A stretch of 42,470 nt of DNA. Source: Streptomyces calidiresistens (GTDB lineage Bacteria > Actinomycetota > Actinomycetes > Streptomycetales > Streptomycetaceae). The notes beneath the pieces were generated by a model. The model was given only the letters and a program-made list of their open reading frames with translations. It was not told where the DNA came from and did no database searches. The stretch is from contig NZ_VKHS01000002.1 of assembly GCF_014141525.1 (NCBI RefSeq), positions 1 through 42,470 of the forward strand, written 5' to 3'. Below are positions 35,101 through 42,470 of this stretch, piece by piece. The translations under genes and the position numbers were made by a program. Every line of letters begins with the position of its first letter. Positions within the stretch are counted from its first letter, which is position 1.

Positions 35101-37970
35101 TGGAGCTCGTGGATCTTCGCCGCGCCGACCGCACGGCCGGCGGCCGGCCTGCCGCACTCGACACATTGCTCCGTGAACATGGTCGGATTGATTGGGACCT
35201 GGAGAAGGGCCGGCTGGTTTCCTGGCGTCTCTTCCGCATATCCGATGACGAGCAGGTACTGAGCCAGGTGGAACATCACCTTATCCACGATGGATGGTCT
35301 CTGACTCTTCTGTTGAAGGACTTCGTGCGTGCCCTGTCCAGGCCCGATTCGAGCTCCTGGAAAGCCCGGGGCCTCGAGTACAGTCACTACGTCGCAGATG
35401 AGGTCACGCGGGTCGAAGCCCTTCCGGGGTCACCGCAACTGGCCACCTATCTCGCTCGGCTCGCTGACGCTCCACAGCTTCCGGTGGCTCCACCGTTCGA
35501 CTTCGAAACCTCATCCGTGGACCTCGCCCCGGCGCCGGCGGACTCCATCGACATCGTCATAGAAGGTCAGGAGTGGGAAGACCTACAGGCGTGGGCTACG
35601 CGACAAGGTGCCACCGGCTTCGAACTCTTGATGGCCGCTTTCCTCTGCACACTACACGAAATCTCAGGTGAAGAGGACCTCGTCATCGGGTCGGCGGTTA
35701 GCGCCCGTCCGTCGGGTTTCGAATCCACCCTGGGCATGTTCGTCAACACCGTGGCCGTACGTTCCGAGTGGTCCGCCGCATTCCCCGCCTTCCTCCACCG
35801 GGTCAGAGTCGCGCTGCGCGATGCTCTGGACTACGAACTGATCCCCTATGACACGATCCTGGAAGCAGTTCGCCAAGCAGAGGTAGAGCGACGCACTTCG
35901 CTCTACCGGTGCATGTTCAGCGCGCACAACGCACCGCTACGGGACACGCACATACCGGGTCATGGAACGGCGCTTCTCGAGTACCGGCAGAACGGCACGA
36001 CCAAGTGTCCATTGGACGTTCTGGTTCTCCCCAAGCAGGCGGGCGCCGACCCTATGGCTCCCGATGGATCCGTCCGCCTGGTATGGGAGTTCGACACCTC
36101 CTTGTACCAGGTGGAAACGGTGCGGATGTTGGCAGACATGTTCCGTCAGGGCATGTCCCGGCTGGCCTGTGAGATCAGGAACGGTACGATAACGGAGGAG
36201 TGGCGCTGGCCTTCCTCCAATCCTGCCGTCATCGTAGGCCCACCCCCTCAGTACCACCACATGAGGATCGAACCTCGCCGCTCTTCAGCCCCTGCTGTCA
36301 TCGCGATGGAGTCCTACGCGACGCAGGAGCACTTCGCCCTCCTGCTGAGTTCCGCAATACGCGAGTTGAACGTTGCCGGAGCAGCGACCGGAGAAGTGGT
36401 GGCCGTCGACATCGGGCGTGATGCGGCCTATTGCAGCCGACTGGCCGCATGCCTTGAGCAGGGTGTCGTCTTCATGCCGGTCGACCCCCTCGCTCCGGCA
36501 GCACGATTGTCGTCGATACTGGACTCTGCTCATTTCCGCTGGTCATCGGACGGAAAGCTGACCCGCCTGCGTACCGCCCACGACCTCGCGCTGCAACCCG
36601 GCGACGCCTACGTGGTGAGCACCAGCGGCACCACGGGTCAGCCGAAACGGATCTCAGTCGGCCGCCGGGTCTTGTCCGCGTATGTCGGTGCACTCATCAA
36701 CCGGCTGCAGTTGACCTCAAGCGATGTGGTCGCCGGTTCCAACTCCCTCCTCTTCGACGCATTCTTCGAAGAGGCGATTCCCATCCTCTCGCTCGGAGGG
36801 ACGCTTCTCCTGCTGGACCTGTCCGATGGCATCCCGGGGATGCTGCGACAAGTCGAAGCGCATCAGGCCACGGTGCTGGACCTTCCGACGGCGTTGTGGG
36901 CTGTTCTAGCCGATCATCTGGAGCAGCGCGACGAGAGGTTGCCGGGCAGCGTAAGAGCCGTCGTGATCGGCGGAGAAGCTTACGACGTGGCTCAGGCCTC
37001 CAGATTCGTCCGTCAGCATCACGGCACCGTCAGCTTGCTCAGCGCTTACGGCCCTGCTGAATGCTCCATTTCAGTTACCTACCATGAAGTAAGGGGACAT
37101 GAATCCGAGCACGATCTGCCTCAGCTGGGCGCTCCCATTGGAGGCGCTACGCTATGCGTTCTCGATGACGATGGGACCCTCGTTCCCTTCGGCCGTCCCG
37201 GCATTCTGGGAATCGCGGGCGTTCCGTGCGGAGGCAGGCTTCGTGACATGGTTCGCGTGGATGGGGTGAACTCCCCGGTCTATCCGACCGGTGATCTCGT
37301 ACGGATCAGGCAGAACGGGCGTATCGATTTTCTTGGTAGGGCCGACAACGAACTCAAGATACGCGGTTATCGTGTCTCGCCTGAAGAGGTGGAGCGTGCG
37401 GCCAGAGCAGTCCCCGGCGTTGGTTCGGCGGCCGCAGTCGGTGTCCGGAACCCCGCTGGAGACCTATGTCTCGGCTTGGCGATGGTGACGAACCAGGAGT
37501 GGACGGGGGGACGTTCGGCGCGGGGCGTCATACGCGAGGCCATGGCGCTTCTTCTTCCCGACTACATGCTGCCCGACGAGGTCATGGTCGTTGAGCGCCT
37601 TCCCGTCAACGCTCATGGGAAGGTCGATTACGGAACTGTTCGCTCGCTGCTCGCTTCCCACCTCTCGAAGGAAAGCAGTACAAGCGAGGGCGGGACCGAG
37701 TCCGGCGGGCAGTCCATCGTCATCTCGGAAGGTGCGGGCGCTTCTTCCGCTGAGGAACAAGGCGTTCTGGCATCACTGTGGAGACGGGTGCTCAGCCCGG
37801 AGGCACCTCTGCAGGTCAGTTTCATCAAGGCAGGCGGGGAATCTCTGGCTGCGATGCGGCTCGTGGCTGCGATCGAGGCCGAATTGGGGATCCGGGTGAG
37901 AGTCCGGGATGTCCTGCAGGCAGCAGATTGCCGTGCGCTCGAAAGAAAATTGTACACGAACTCCCAATGA
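32163..37970 (+). CDS. NRPS with methyltransferase-interrupted adenylation domain (A-MT-A, T, C, A, T)
   Basis: A 1935-residue synthetase from GTG 32163 (GAGAGAGG eight bases upstream). The first adenylation domain spans 40-190 and 420-790. A SAM methyltransferase (200-395, LLEIGCGSG at 234) is inserted between core motifs a2 (around 105-121) and a3 (FTSGSTGRPKG, from 438). Its hand-read specificity residues, Asp484, Leu485, Tyr488, Asp527, Phe555, Ser557, Leu581, Val589 and Trp590, resemble cysteine codes. The first carrier is Ser848 (GGHSL). The condensation domain is 900-1340, with HHLIHDG at 1038. The second adenylation domain is 1375-1830 (STSGTTGQPKR; Lys1820), with code Asp, Ala, Glu, Asp, Val, Gly, Ala, Ile, Ser, which I cannot assign. 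The second carrier is Ser1894 (GGESL). There is no thioesterase. The insert recalls TioN and KtzH, so S- or O-methylation of the loaded residue is likely. Confidence 0.95.
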   Translation: MTDANDKSPAAQWQWDLNDGDAVPGEWNATAVPFDDLATLPDLIERAVEADPEAIAIETSDGARTTFGQLWSRAQQLSNTLTAEGLGPGHYVGVLVEHSVTAIVAILGVTRSGAAYVPLDPRWPASRVAEPIAQLQINWIMTSRRHARLAEESVWIAGQDTRLMCLDAARHPVDHLEESSTRLLWDEIAADEDPLRAAGFNQGRSEEGFERGDVTVYLEHVRDLVASAGNPRSLLEIGCGSGLLAAELGGLVAEYFGVDPSPVAIERCRSAMSGSPAITHFFSGFAHDIREIAGERRFDAVLMSSVTQFYPGPDYTRKAILDAIGLVVEGGAVIIADVIDTESETGAGHLRLPRSWFEHLTSETAIPVDVEIVARSGDHWHGSLAGRYDVVIRRAPASSHAPAHEPKPRVLTWTAIERLHEVREICRTSSSDPAYVIFTSGSTGRPKGVQVCHRSVVNLIEWVNRTYSICPEDRLLLVTAFTFDLSVYDIFGILAAGGTIRIISPDEIADPDRVLDILDKEKITFWDSAPAALSQVMAVAAGRQPSQNPSLRLVFLSGDWVPLALPDDIRRRFPAAHVVALGGATEATVWSNYFDVGEVAADWPSIPYGRPIQNARYYILNSDRTPCVIGQPGDLYIAGVPVAMGYAGDSELTEARFMPDPFASDPASRMYFTGDRARWTTHGTMQFLGRLDDQVKIRGYRIELGDVQATLNRIEAVADSAVLAVEGADGKELATAVVYAPGKALTTVALRREMAASLPPYMLPNHILMLPSLPVGPTGKVDRDALAQQITGGSAQRQPRTLAPTARDDAPGQAADVARARVLDMIRDVVADQRVNIDDSFLDVGGHSLAAAYLRSRIELELGSIVRVSEILGSTSVGELADMIVGGMRVAGGPSPLITSDQEFPVSHAQARALYEIASAPSVPAYQNQVAIHLPGSLTEQEISAALAVVVAAHPVLRSTYRPGAEGWRVVIGTPWVPELELVDLRRADRTAGGRPAALDTLLREHGRIDWDLEKGRLVSWRLFRISDDEQVLSQVEHHLIHDGWSLTLLLKDFVRALSRPDSSSWKARGLEYSHYVADEVTRVEALPGSPQLATYLARLADAPQLPVAPPFDFETSSVDLAPAPADSIDIVIEGQEWEDLQAWATRQGATGFELLMAAFLCTLHEISGEEDLVIGSAVSARPSGFESTLGMFVNTVAVRSEWSAAFPAFLHRVRVALRDALDYELIPYDTILEAVRQAEVERRTSLYRCMFSAHNAPLRDTHIPGHGTALLEYRQNGTTKCPLDVLVLPKQAGADPMAPDGSVRLVWEFDTSLYQVETVRMLADMFRQGMSRLACEIRNGTITEEWRWPSSNPAVIVGPPPQYHHMRIEPRRSSAPAVIAMESYATQEHFALLLSSAIRELNVAGAATGEVVAVDIGRDAAYCSRLAACLEQGVVFMPVDPLAPAARLSSILDSAHFRWSSDGKLTRLRTAHDLALQPGDAYVVSTSGTTGQPKRISVGRRVLSAYVGALINRLQLTSSDVVAGSNSLLFDAFFEEAIPILSLGGTLLLLDLSDGIPGMLRQVEAHQATVLDLPTALWAVLADHLEQRDERLPGSVRAVVIGGEAYDVAQASRFVRQHHGTVSLLSAYGPAECSISVTYHEVRGHESEHDLPQLGAPIGGATLCVLDDDGTLVPFGRPGILGIAGVPCGGRLRDMVRVDGVNSPVYPTGDLVRIRQNGRIDFLGRADNELKIRGYRVSPEEVERAARAVPGVGSAAAVGVRNPAGDLCLGLAMVTNQEWTGGRSARGVIREAMALLLPDYMLPDEVMVVERLPVNAHGKVDYGTVRSLLASHLSKESSTSEGGTESGGQSIVISEGAGASSAEEQGVLASLWRRVLSPEAPLQVSFIKAGGESLAAMRLVAAIEAELGIRVRVRDVLQAADCRALERKLYTNSQ

Positions 37971-38018
37971 CACCGCCCTGCGCGGCGAGGGCTTGCACTA
38001 GCACGATTAGGGGAGACG

Positions 38019-39872
38019 ATGTCGGATTCGAAAGCCGTTGCCCGCTGCGAGGATGCCCTCGGCTACGCACGGTTGGCCGCGTCATGGCAGCCCGGCTTTG
38101 CCTTCCCGGTCATGACCGGGCCCTCACTCACACGTTACGAGAACGTGCTGCGATCCGAGGGCGCAGAGTTGCCGGAAGTGATCGGCACTTCCTGGCCCGG
38201 GGTGGTCGTTTCCCTGGGCGACCCGGTGGCCCATGCTGCGGCAGGGATGCTGGCGAGCGCGACCTCGCGTCCGCATCACCGCGTCGACCCGGCCGGCCTG
38301 TACGGTGTTCTCGATGATTTCGCGGCGGTTCCCGTCGCTCTGGTCGCGACCGCAGCCGACGCCGCGCGTCTCGGCGACTGGCCCGGTATCCGGCATCCTC
38401 GCTTCGGTCTCGTGACGAGCCGAACGCAGGAGTCGCTGTCCTGCCTGATCTACCGCACACTCACACTGAGCAGCAGGGCAGCGGCAGATGACATAGCGCT
38501 GATCCATCCCAGGGCGGTTGGCGCGGACCAGGCTGATGCTGTGGCACTGGATGAGTTGCGCCCTTTGCTGCAACGTCCTCGCAAGGCCCTTCAGGTGCTC
38601 ACTCATGGACGCGAGTGCTGCCTGACGCTGGTTGATGGACTCGTCTGCGGCAGGGGAACCGCCGCACCGCCGGTGGGTGCCGACCTCGCCGCGCGCACAA
38701 GGATGCCGTCGTGCCTGCGCGGTGAAGGTTGCTGGCGTCAGGAATTGGAAGATGAGGACCGGATCGCTGCATCGTCCATGGACGTACAGCTCGCGTTTTT
38801 GCAGTCCTGCGACTCGATCTCGGTCGGCAACAACGCGCACCCACTGTCGGTCGGCGTCGCGCTGGGTTTCCTGGAGGGCACGACTGTCGCCGTCGTCGGC
38901 ATCGTGGGATTTCACATTGCTCAGAGGCCGCTCTTCGACGAACTGGCGGGCGCGATCCATGGAGGAGCACGTTTGGGTGAGGCGGTGGAGGGTCTCAACG
39001 CGGCGTGTGAAGCGAACAGGGAATTCACCCGGTTCGGGCTTCTGGGCGATCCGTCGTTGCCGGTCGACCTTTCCGCAGCACGATCGGCTCAACGGCGCCA
39101 CTCGACTGTCCAGGAAGCGGAGTCCGTCGACAAGGAGTTGCGCACGCAGCAGGTGATCTTGGGCAGACTGCGTTCTCTGCTGTCCCTGGACCTGCCCATT
39201 GACGAACGTCGTCTCGGCGAGGCGGAGCGTGCTATTCGCCGAAGCCTGCTCGCGCGTGGAAGCCGACAGCTCGACACGCTGCGCGAGGTACAGCAGAGCA
39301 TCGATGAGATCCAGGCCGCCACAGTTCACGAGCTCGTGCGTGAGATCCACGGCACCTGGTGGGAGTTCTTGGGCGCCAACGCACGCGCGTTCCGGCAGGT
39401 GTCCAGTACGCCGGTCATCTGCCCTGCATGCCGTCGCGAGTCCGCTGTCAGAGTCGAACTCGCCCATCGTCTGCCCGTGGACTTGACTATCTTCACCGTA
39501 CTTTGCTCGCGGTGTGGAGAGCTCTCCTCGTCCACATCGGCATCCTCCGATTACGAGGTGACCGCCGACCATGTCGTCTATGCACCGAGGCTGCGGGACA
39601 GCGAGCTCACGTGCACTCTGATCGGCGAGCGGGACTGGCCGATCCACGGACATGCCGGCTTCGCCTTTGTCGCCGGAGAAATCGGTGACCTGCCGCAGGG
39701 GCGATCACGACCTGTATCCGTCGGCCCACGCGGCACTCAGCGAGAGAGGTGGCGCTTCCGTCTCGGCGAGCACGTACAGGCTGCCGAGCACTATGCGGTT
39801 GTGGCCAGCCTCATCGAAGGCGAATACCGATATGCGAACGTCTTCGTCAACACTCTGCCCTTGGAAGCGTGA
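38019..39872 (+). CDS. Caspase-fold (gingipain/CHAT-like) protein with zinc ribbon
   Basis: A 617-residue protein with signs of a clan CD cysteine peptidase: LTHGREC (His196-Gly197) and LQSCDSIS (Cys264) form the usual H-G...C dyad, and FGLLGDPSLPVD near 340 matches the end of C25/CHAT domains. Residues 365-455 are predicted helical, rich in E, R and L. Cys468, Cys471, Cys496 and Cys499 form two CxxC pairs that should bind zinc. The C-terminal 100 residues are beta-rich and unknown. GGGGAG precedes the ATG. It sits between the NRPS and a condensation-carrier gene in one operon, where no standard enzyme of this kind is expected. It could cleave or transfer a peptide, process a protein, or give immunity. 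Function unknown. Confidence 0.6.
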   Translation: MSDSKAVARCEDALGYARLAASWQPGFAFPVMTGPSLTRYENVLRSEGAELPEVIGTSWPGVVVSLGDPVAHAAAGMLASATSRPHHRVDPAGLYGVLDDFAAVPVALVATAADAARLGDWPGIRHPRFGLVTSRTQESLSCLIYRTLTLSSRAAADDIALIHPRAVGADQADAVALDELRPLLQRPRKALQVLTHGRECCLTLVDGLVCGRGTAAPPVGADLAARTRMPSCLRGEGCWRQELEDEDRIAASSMDVQLAFLQSCDSISVGNNAHPLSVGVALGFLEGTTVAVVGIVGFHIAQRPLFDELAGAIHGGARLGEAVEGLNAACEANREFTRFGLLGDPSLPVDLSAARSAQRRHSTVQEAESVDKELRTQQVILGRLRSLLSLDLPIDERRLGEAERAIRRSLLARGSRQLDTLREVQQSIDEIQAATVHELVREIHGTWWEFLGANARAFRQVSSTPVICPACRRESAVRVELAHRLPVDLTIFTVLCSRCGELSSSTSASSDYEVTADHVVYAPRLRDSELTCTLIGERDWPIHGHAGFAFVAGEIGDLPQGRSRPVSVGPRGTQRERWRFRLGEHVQAAEHYAVVASLIEGEYRYANVFVNTLPLEA

Positions 39873-39878
39873 GGATTG

Positions 39879-41399
39879 ATGGAACATACAACCACGCCTA
39901 CCCATGTATTCGCCGCTGACGAGTGGAGCGACCCTCCCGAAGTGGTCGCGCAGATGCTGCTCGCCGCCCAGATCGCACCGCCTTCGGGATACATGCTCGA
40001 GGTACGGGCCGAGGCCGTCGGCATCACCGTTGACAACGTGCGTGCCGCCGTGGCGGCTCTCGCCGGCCGCTACCCGGAGCTCGTAGCAAAAGTAGCCATA
40101 CAGGATGGACGGGTTCGCTGGCGCCGGGATGAGGCGGTCGCTACGGACAGAGTGCTCTCGGTGGTGCGGCTCGACCCCGACCAATCTCCGAATCGGACCT
40201 TCGACCAGCTGGCAATGGCTGCCGACCAGGCGTCCGGGAATGCGCTCTTCTCCCTCGTGCTCAGCCCTGCGCGCGCGAGCATGTGGCTGTTCTTTCGCGT
40301 CCATCACGCGATCGTCGACGGGTCGGGACTGGCTGCACTGATCGACGAATTTCTGGAACTCGCTCGGGCAGCGCCCGAAGATACGGTGGCCCAACGACGC
40401 GTCAGCGCGTTCGCCCGGACACCGGTCGCTGAGGTATCCGAGACGTGCCGCCAAGAGTGGCTCAAGCAGATCGACCTCTTGCCTCCGCCCTGGTCGGCAT
40501 CGGACGCACGACGCTTCGTCTACGACCGCACAGCAGCCATCATGCAGACCACTCTCGACCGGCAGAGGTTGGATGAAACCGCGCAGACGCTCGGAGTTAC
40601 GCCGATAGCGGTGCTGATGGGCTGCACACGAGTGACTGTGGCACGCCGTTTCCAGTGGTCGCTCAACCGCGTTACGGTTCCGTTGACGGATGACGGCGAC
40701 GCCCTCCTGGCCATCCGCCCGCTGCCCGTCATACATGCCCGGTCATTTGCGCGAACCGTACAGGCGGAGATCGGCACATCCTTCGAGGCACTACTCGACT
40801 CTCTCGATCGAGGCGCCCCACCCGCCGATCTGGTGGGCCGTCTCACCAGCAGTGCCGTACCAGGCATGCCGGACTGCCTCTTGACCGTCAATGACCAGCT
40901 GCGCATGTCACCGTCGCCCAACGGGCTCGTGCTCCATCCCGGCCCTCACCGCGGTGCTCATGGATTGCTTTCGGTCGAACTGACGGGCAATGTGTTGCGG
41001 CTCTCGGGTCATCCGGCCATCTTTACCCGTGAAGATTTGGCGGGTTTCGCCGACGAGCTGACCGCGGTACTCGAGGACCTCGACGATCCCGCGGTCTCGG
41101 CCGGGAGCCGGCTCGGCCCCGTGCCATCCACCACCTCTTCCCTCGTCTCCACAGCCGAATCGGCGAGCGCGGATGGGGATTACCTCGAACGCTGCCTCAA
41201 GGTCTGGCGGGGGCTGTTCGGCACCGATGTCGAGCCTGATGACAATCTTTTCGCACTGGGTGCCACGTCGTTCATGTGCGCTCGTGTGGCAGCACGGCTC
41301 CGGACCGCACTGGCGCTGCCGGTGACCATACGCATTCTCTATCAGCATCCGACGGCACGCGAACTCGCTGGTTGGGCGACCAGGGCTGACAAACCATAG
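39879..41399 (+). CDS. Condensation-carrier didomain NRPS protein
   Basis: A 506-residue protein. A condensation-like domain occupies about 1-400, with an intact HHAIVDG at 142-148 (catalytic His143, Asp147). A carrier domain covers about 430-500, with Ser464 in LFALGATSFMCARV. The condensation part is diverged and also resembles WES/PapA-type acyltransferases; carriers with GATS instead of GGxS do occur. There is no adenylation domain, so its carrier must be loaded in trans, for instance by the synthetase-like ligase or the adenylation domain at 6718. ATG 39879 lies seven bases after the previous stop with GAGG just upstream. It is last in the operon and a candidate for chain extension or final peptide transfer. 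Confidence 0.88.
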   Translation: MEHTTTPTHVFAADEWSDPPEVVAQMLLAAQIAPPSGYMLEVRAEAVGITVDNVRAAVAALAGRYPELVAKVAIQDGRVRWRRDEAVATDRVLSVVRLDPDQSPNRTFDQLAMAADQASGNALFSLVLSPARASMWLFFRVHHAIVDGSGLAALIDEFLELARAAPEDTVAQRRVSAFARTPVAEVSETCRQEWLKQIDLLPPPWSASDARRFVYDRTAAIMQTTLDRQRLDETAQTLGVTPIAVLMGCTRVTVARRFQWSLNRVTVPLTDDGDALLAIRPLPVIHARSFARTVQAEIGTSFEALLDSLDRGAPPADLVGRLTSSAVPGMPDCLLTVNDQLRMSPSPNGLVLHPGPHRGAHGLLSVELTGNVLRLSGHPAIFTREDLAGFADELTAVLEDLDDPAVSAGSRLGPVPSTTSSLVSTAESASADGDYLERCLKVWRGLFGTDVEPDDNLFALGATSFMCARVAARLRTALALPVTIRILYQHPTARELAGWATRADKP

Positions 41400-41518
41400 A
41401 GGGACGCATCCAGCCAGGTGGGTCAGATTTCGTGAGAGTGTTCGACCTCTGGCTGGGGGCGGTGGTGGGGTGACGCCTTTTGCGCCGCCTACTGAGATTC
41501 CACTCGTAGTGTCGTAGG

Positions 41519-42243
41519 GTGCGCAGGGGGCAATTTCCGCACATCGACGGCGTTGTCGACGAGCCGGACTGTCAGCACATCGAGGGTCCCGTTCGAGGTG
41601 GAGGGTCGGTCGGCGGGATCACTCTGCATGCCCGCGCGCGTGCGGCCGATGGACTGTGCCCGCACTGCGGCAGTCCTTCGGGGCGGGTGCACGGCAGGTA
41701 TCTGCGTCGGTTGTCGGGTGCGGCGGCCAGTGGCGCCTGGGTAATGATCGGATTGCTGGTGCGCCGGTACCGGTGCCTCAACTCTGCCTGCACGGCGGTG
41801 ACGTTCGTCGAACAGGTTGCCGGGCTGACCAGTCCTCATGTCCGCTTCACCCTGCTGCTGCGCGAGATGCTGACCTCGATCGCGGTGGCGCTGGCCGGGC
41901 GCAGGGGAGCCAGCCCACGGCGGCTCTGAGGATGCCGGTTGCGAAGGACACGCTGTTATGCCTCCTGCGGGCCCTTCCCAAGGAGCCGGTCGGGCAGGTC
42001 CGGGCGCTGAGGGCTGACGAATTCGCCATGTGCGGAGGCGACTCCTGCTCGGCGATCTTGGTGGATCTGGAACGGCGGCGACCCATCGACGTGCTGCCGG
42101 GCCGCGAGGCCGAACCGCTGGTCGGCTGGCTTCGTGACTACTCCGAGGTCGAGATCATTTGCAGGGACCGCGACGGGGCCCGTGCCGAGGGCGCCCGCAC
42201 TGGCGCCCTGCAGGCGACCAGACTGCCGACGACCGGCACTTAG
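41519..42243 (+). mobile_element. ISL3-family transposase, frameshifted and truncated
   Basis: The N-terminal zinc-binding part reads DGLCPHCGSPSGRVHGRYLR and VRRYRCLNSACTAVTFVEQV, in the frame of 41519. After a frameshift near 41900 comes MPVAKDTLLCLLRALP, RALRADEFAMCGGDS and LVDLERRRPIDVLPGREAEP, with EIICRDRDGARAEGAR, in the frame of 41656. This is the ISL3 order up to the core DDE region. The remainder is lost where the IS5 fragment begins. It marks the right edge of the cluster in this window. Confidence 0.82.
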
Positions 42244-42249
42244 AACTCC

Positions 42250-42470
42250 TAACGCAATGCGGTGCGGAGGCGGCGCCGGCAGATCAGCGCGCAGCCAAGG
42301 CGCATGAGGGCTTCGTGGATGTCGTCTCGGATTTCCCAGCGGCTCCGCAGGCGGCGGAAGCCGTGTAGCAGGGCGATGGTCTGCTCGACCACCCACCGAC
42401 GGACACCCGGCCCGGAGCCGTGCTCGACACCGCGGCGGGCGATGACCGGCTTGATGCCCCTGGCCCGGAC
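42250..42470 (-). mobile_element. IS5-family transposase C-terminal fragment, runs off the window
   Basis: Leftward translation gives RARGIKPVIARRGVEHGSG, RRWVVEQTIALLHGFRRLR and RWEIRDDIHEALMRLGCALI, the conserved C-terminal end of IS5-type transposases (RWVVERT...LRxRxE...F). It enters from beyond the right edge and abuts the ISL3 fragment. Confidence 0.8.

Noticed and set aside
38124-39653. A 509-codon leftward frame
   Set aside because: Antisense of the caspase-fold gene; low-complexity composition and no ribosome site.
39705-40736. A 343-codon leftward frame
   Set aside because: Antisense of the condensation-carrier gene and the end of the preceding gene; no motif.

Overview
The window looks like a high-GC actinomycete (Streptomyces-like): GC-rich third codon positions, GTG and TTG starts, and insertion-sequence families common in that group. 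Most of it is one fragmented biosynthetic gene cluster for a peptide natural product. Remnants of at least nine insertion elements cut it up. No rRNA, tRNA or CRISPR array was seen.

Layout. (1) 252-3341, minus strand: a broken GMC oxidoreductase, an intact TruD-type pseudouridine synthase and a HAD phosphatase, ending in a strong hairpin. (2) 4123-9968, plus strand: two free carrier proteins, a luciferase-type monooxygenase, an EctD-like 2-oxoglutarate oxygenase, an adenylation-carrier protein and a degenerate thioesterase-like protein. (3) 9987-12937: a decayed IS256 element, then a second GMC gene (intact) followed by only the first codons of a second TruD gene. (4) 13673-14551: an acetoacetate-decarboxylase-like gene. 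(5) 15147-16835: IS481, IS3 and ISKra4 debris. (6) 16909-19430, minus strand: a DrrAB-like ABC exporter with one ATPase and two permeases. (7) 19537-28447: an IS5 remnant, then a class III aminotransferase, a free condensation domain, a BBE-like flavin oxidase and an aminoacyl-tRNA-synthetase-like carrier-protein ligase. After IS110 and ISAs1 debris comes a TauD/SyrP-like protein. (8) 28494-29475: a chimeric IS630/IS5 remnant. (9) 29990-41399, plus strand: an ornithine N-hydroxylase, a KtzT-like piperazate synthase, a 1935-residue NRPS, a caspase-fold protein and a condensation-carrier protein. (10) 41519-42470: ISL3 and IS5 remnants.

How the parts may work together (inference). The N-hydroxylase plus KtzT homologue should make piperazic acid from ornithine. 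The large NRPS has a methyltransferase inserted inside its first adenylation domain, whose specificity residues resemble cysteine, as in TioN of the thiocoraline pathway. The synthetase-like ligase and free carriers would supply a further small amino acid. The luciferase-like and EctD-like oxygenases could modify carrier-bound residues. TruD, HAD, GMC and class III aminotransferase together resemble the set that makes 5'-aminopseudouridine in pseudouridimycin. The BBE oxidase plus aminotransferase plus free condensation domain also recall uridyl-peptide (pacidamycin-type) pathways. There is no convincing chain-releasing thioesterase, which would fit release onto an amine such as an aminonucleoside. 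A piperazate-containing peptidyl C-nucleoside is therefore the most exciting reading. I know of no described compound of this type, but two originally separate clusters brought together by transposition is a real alternative.

All family assignments come from reading motifs by eye. No database search was possible.
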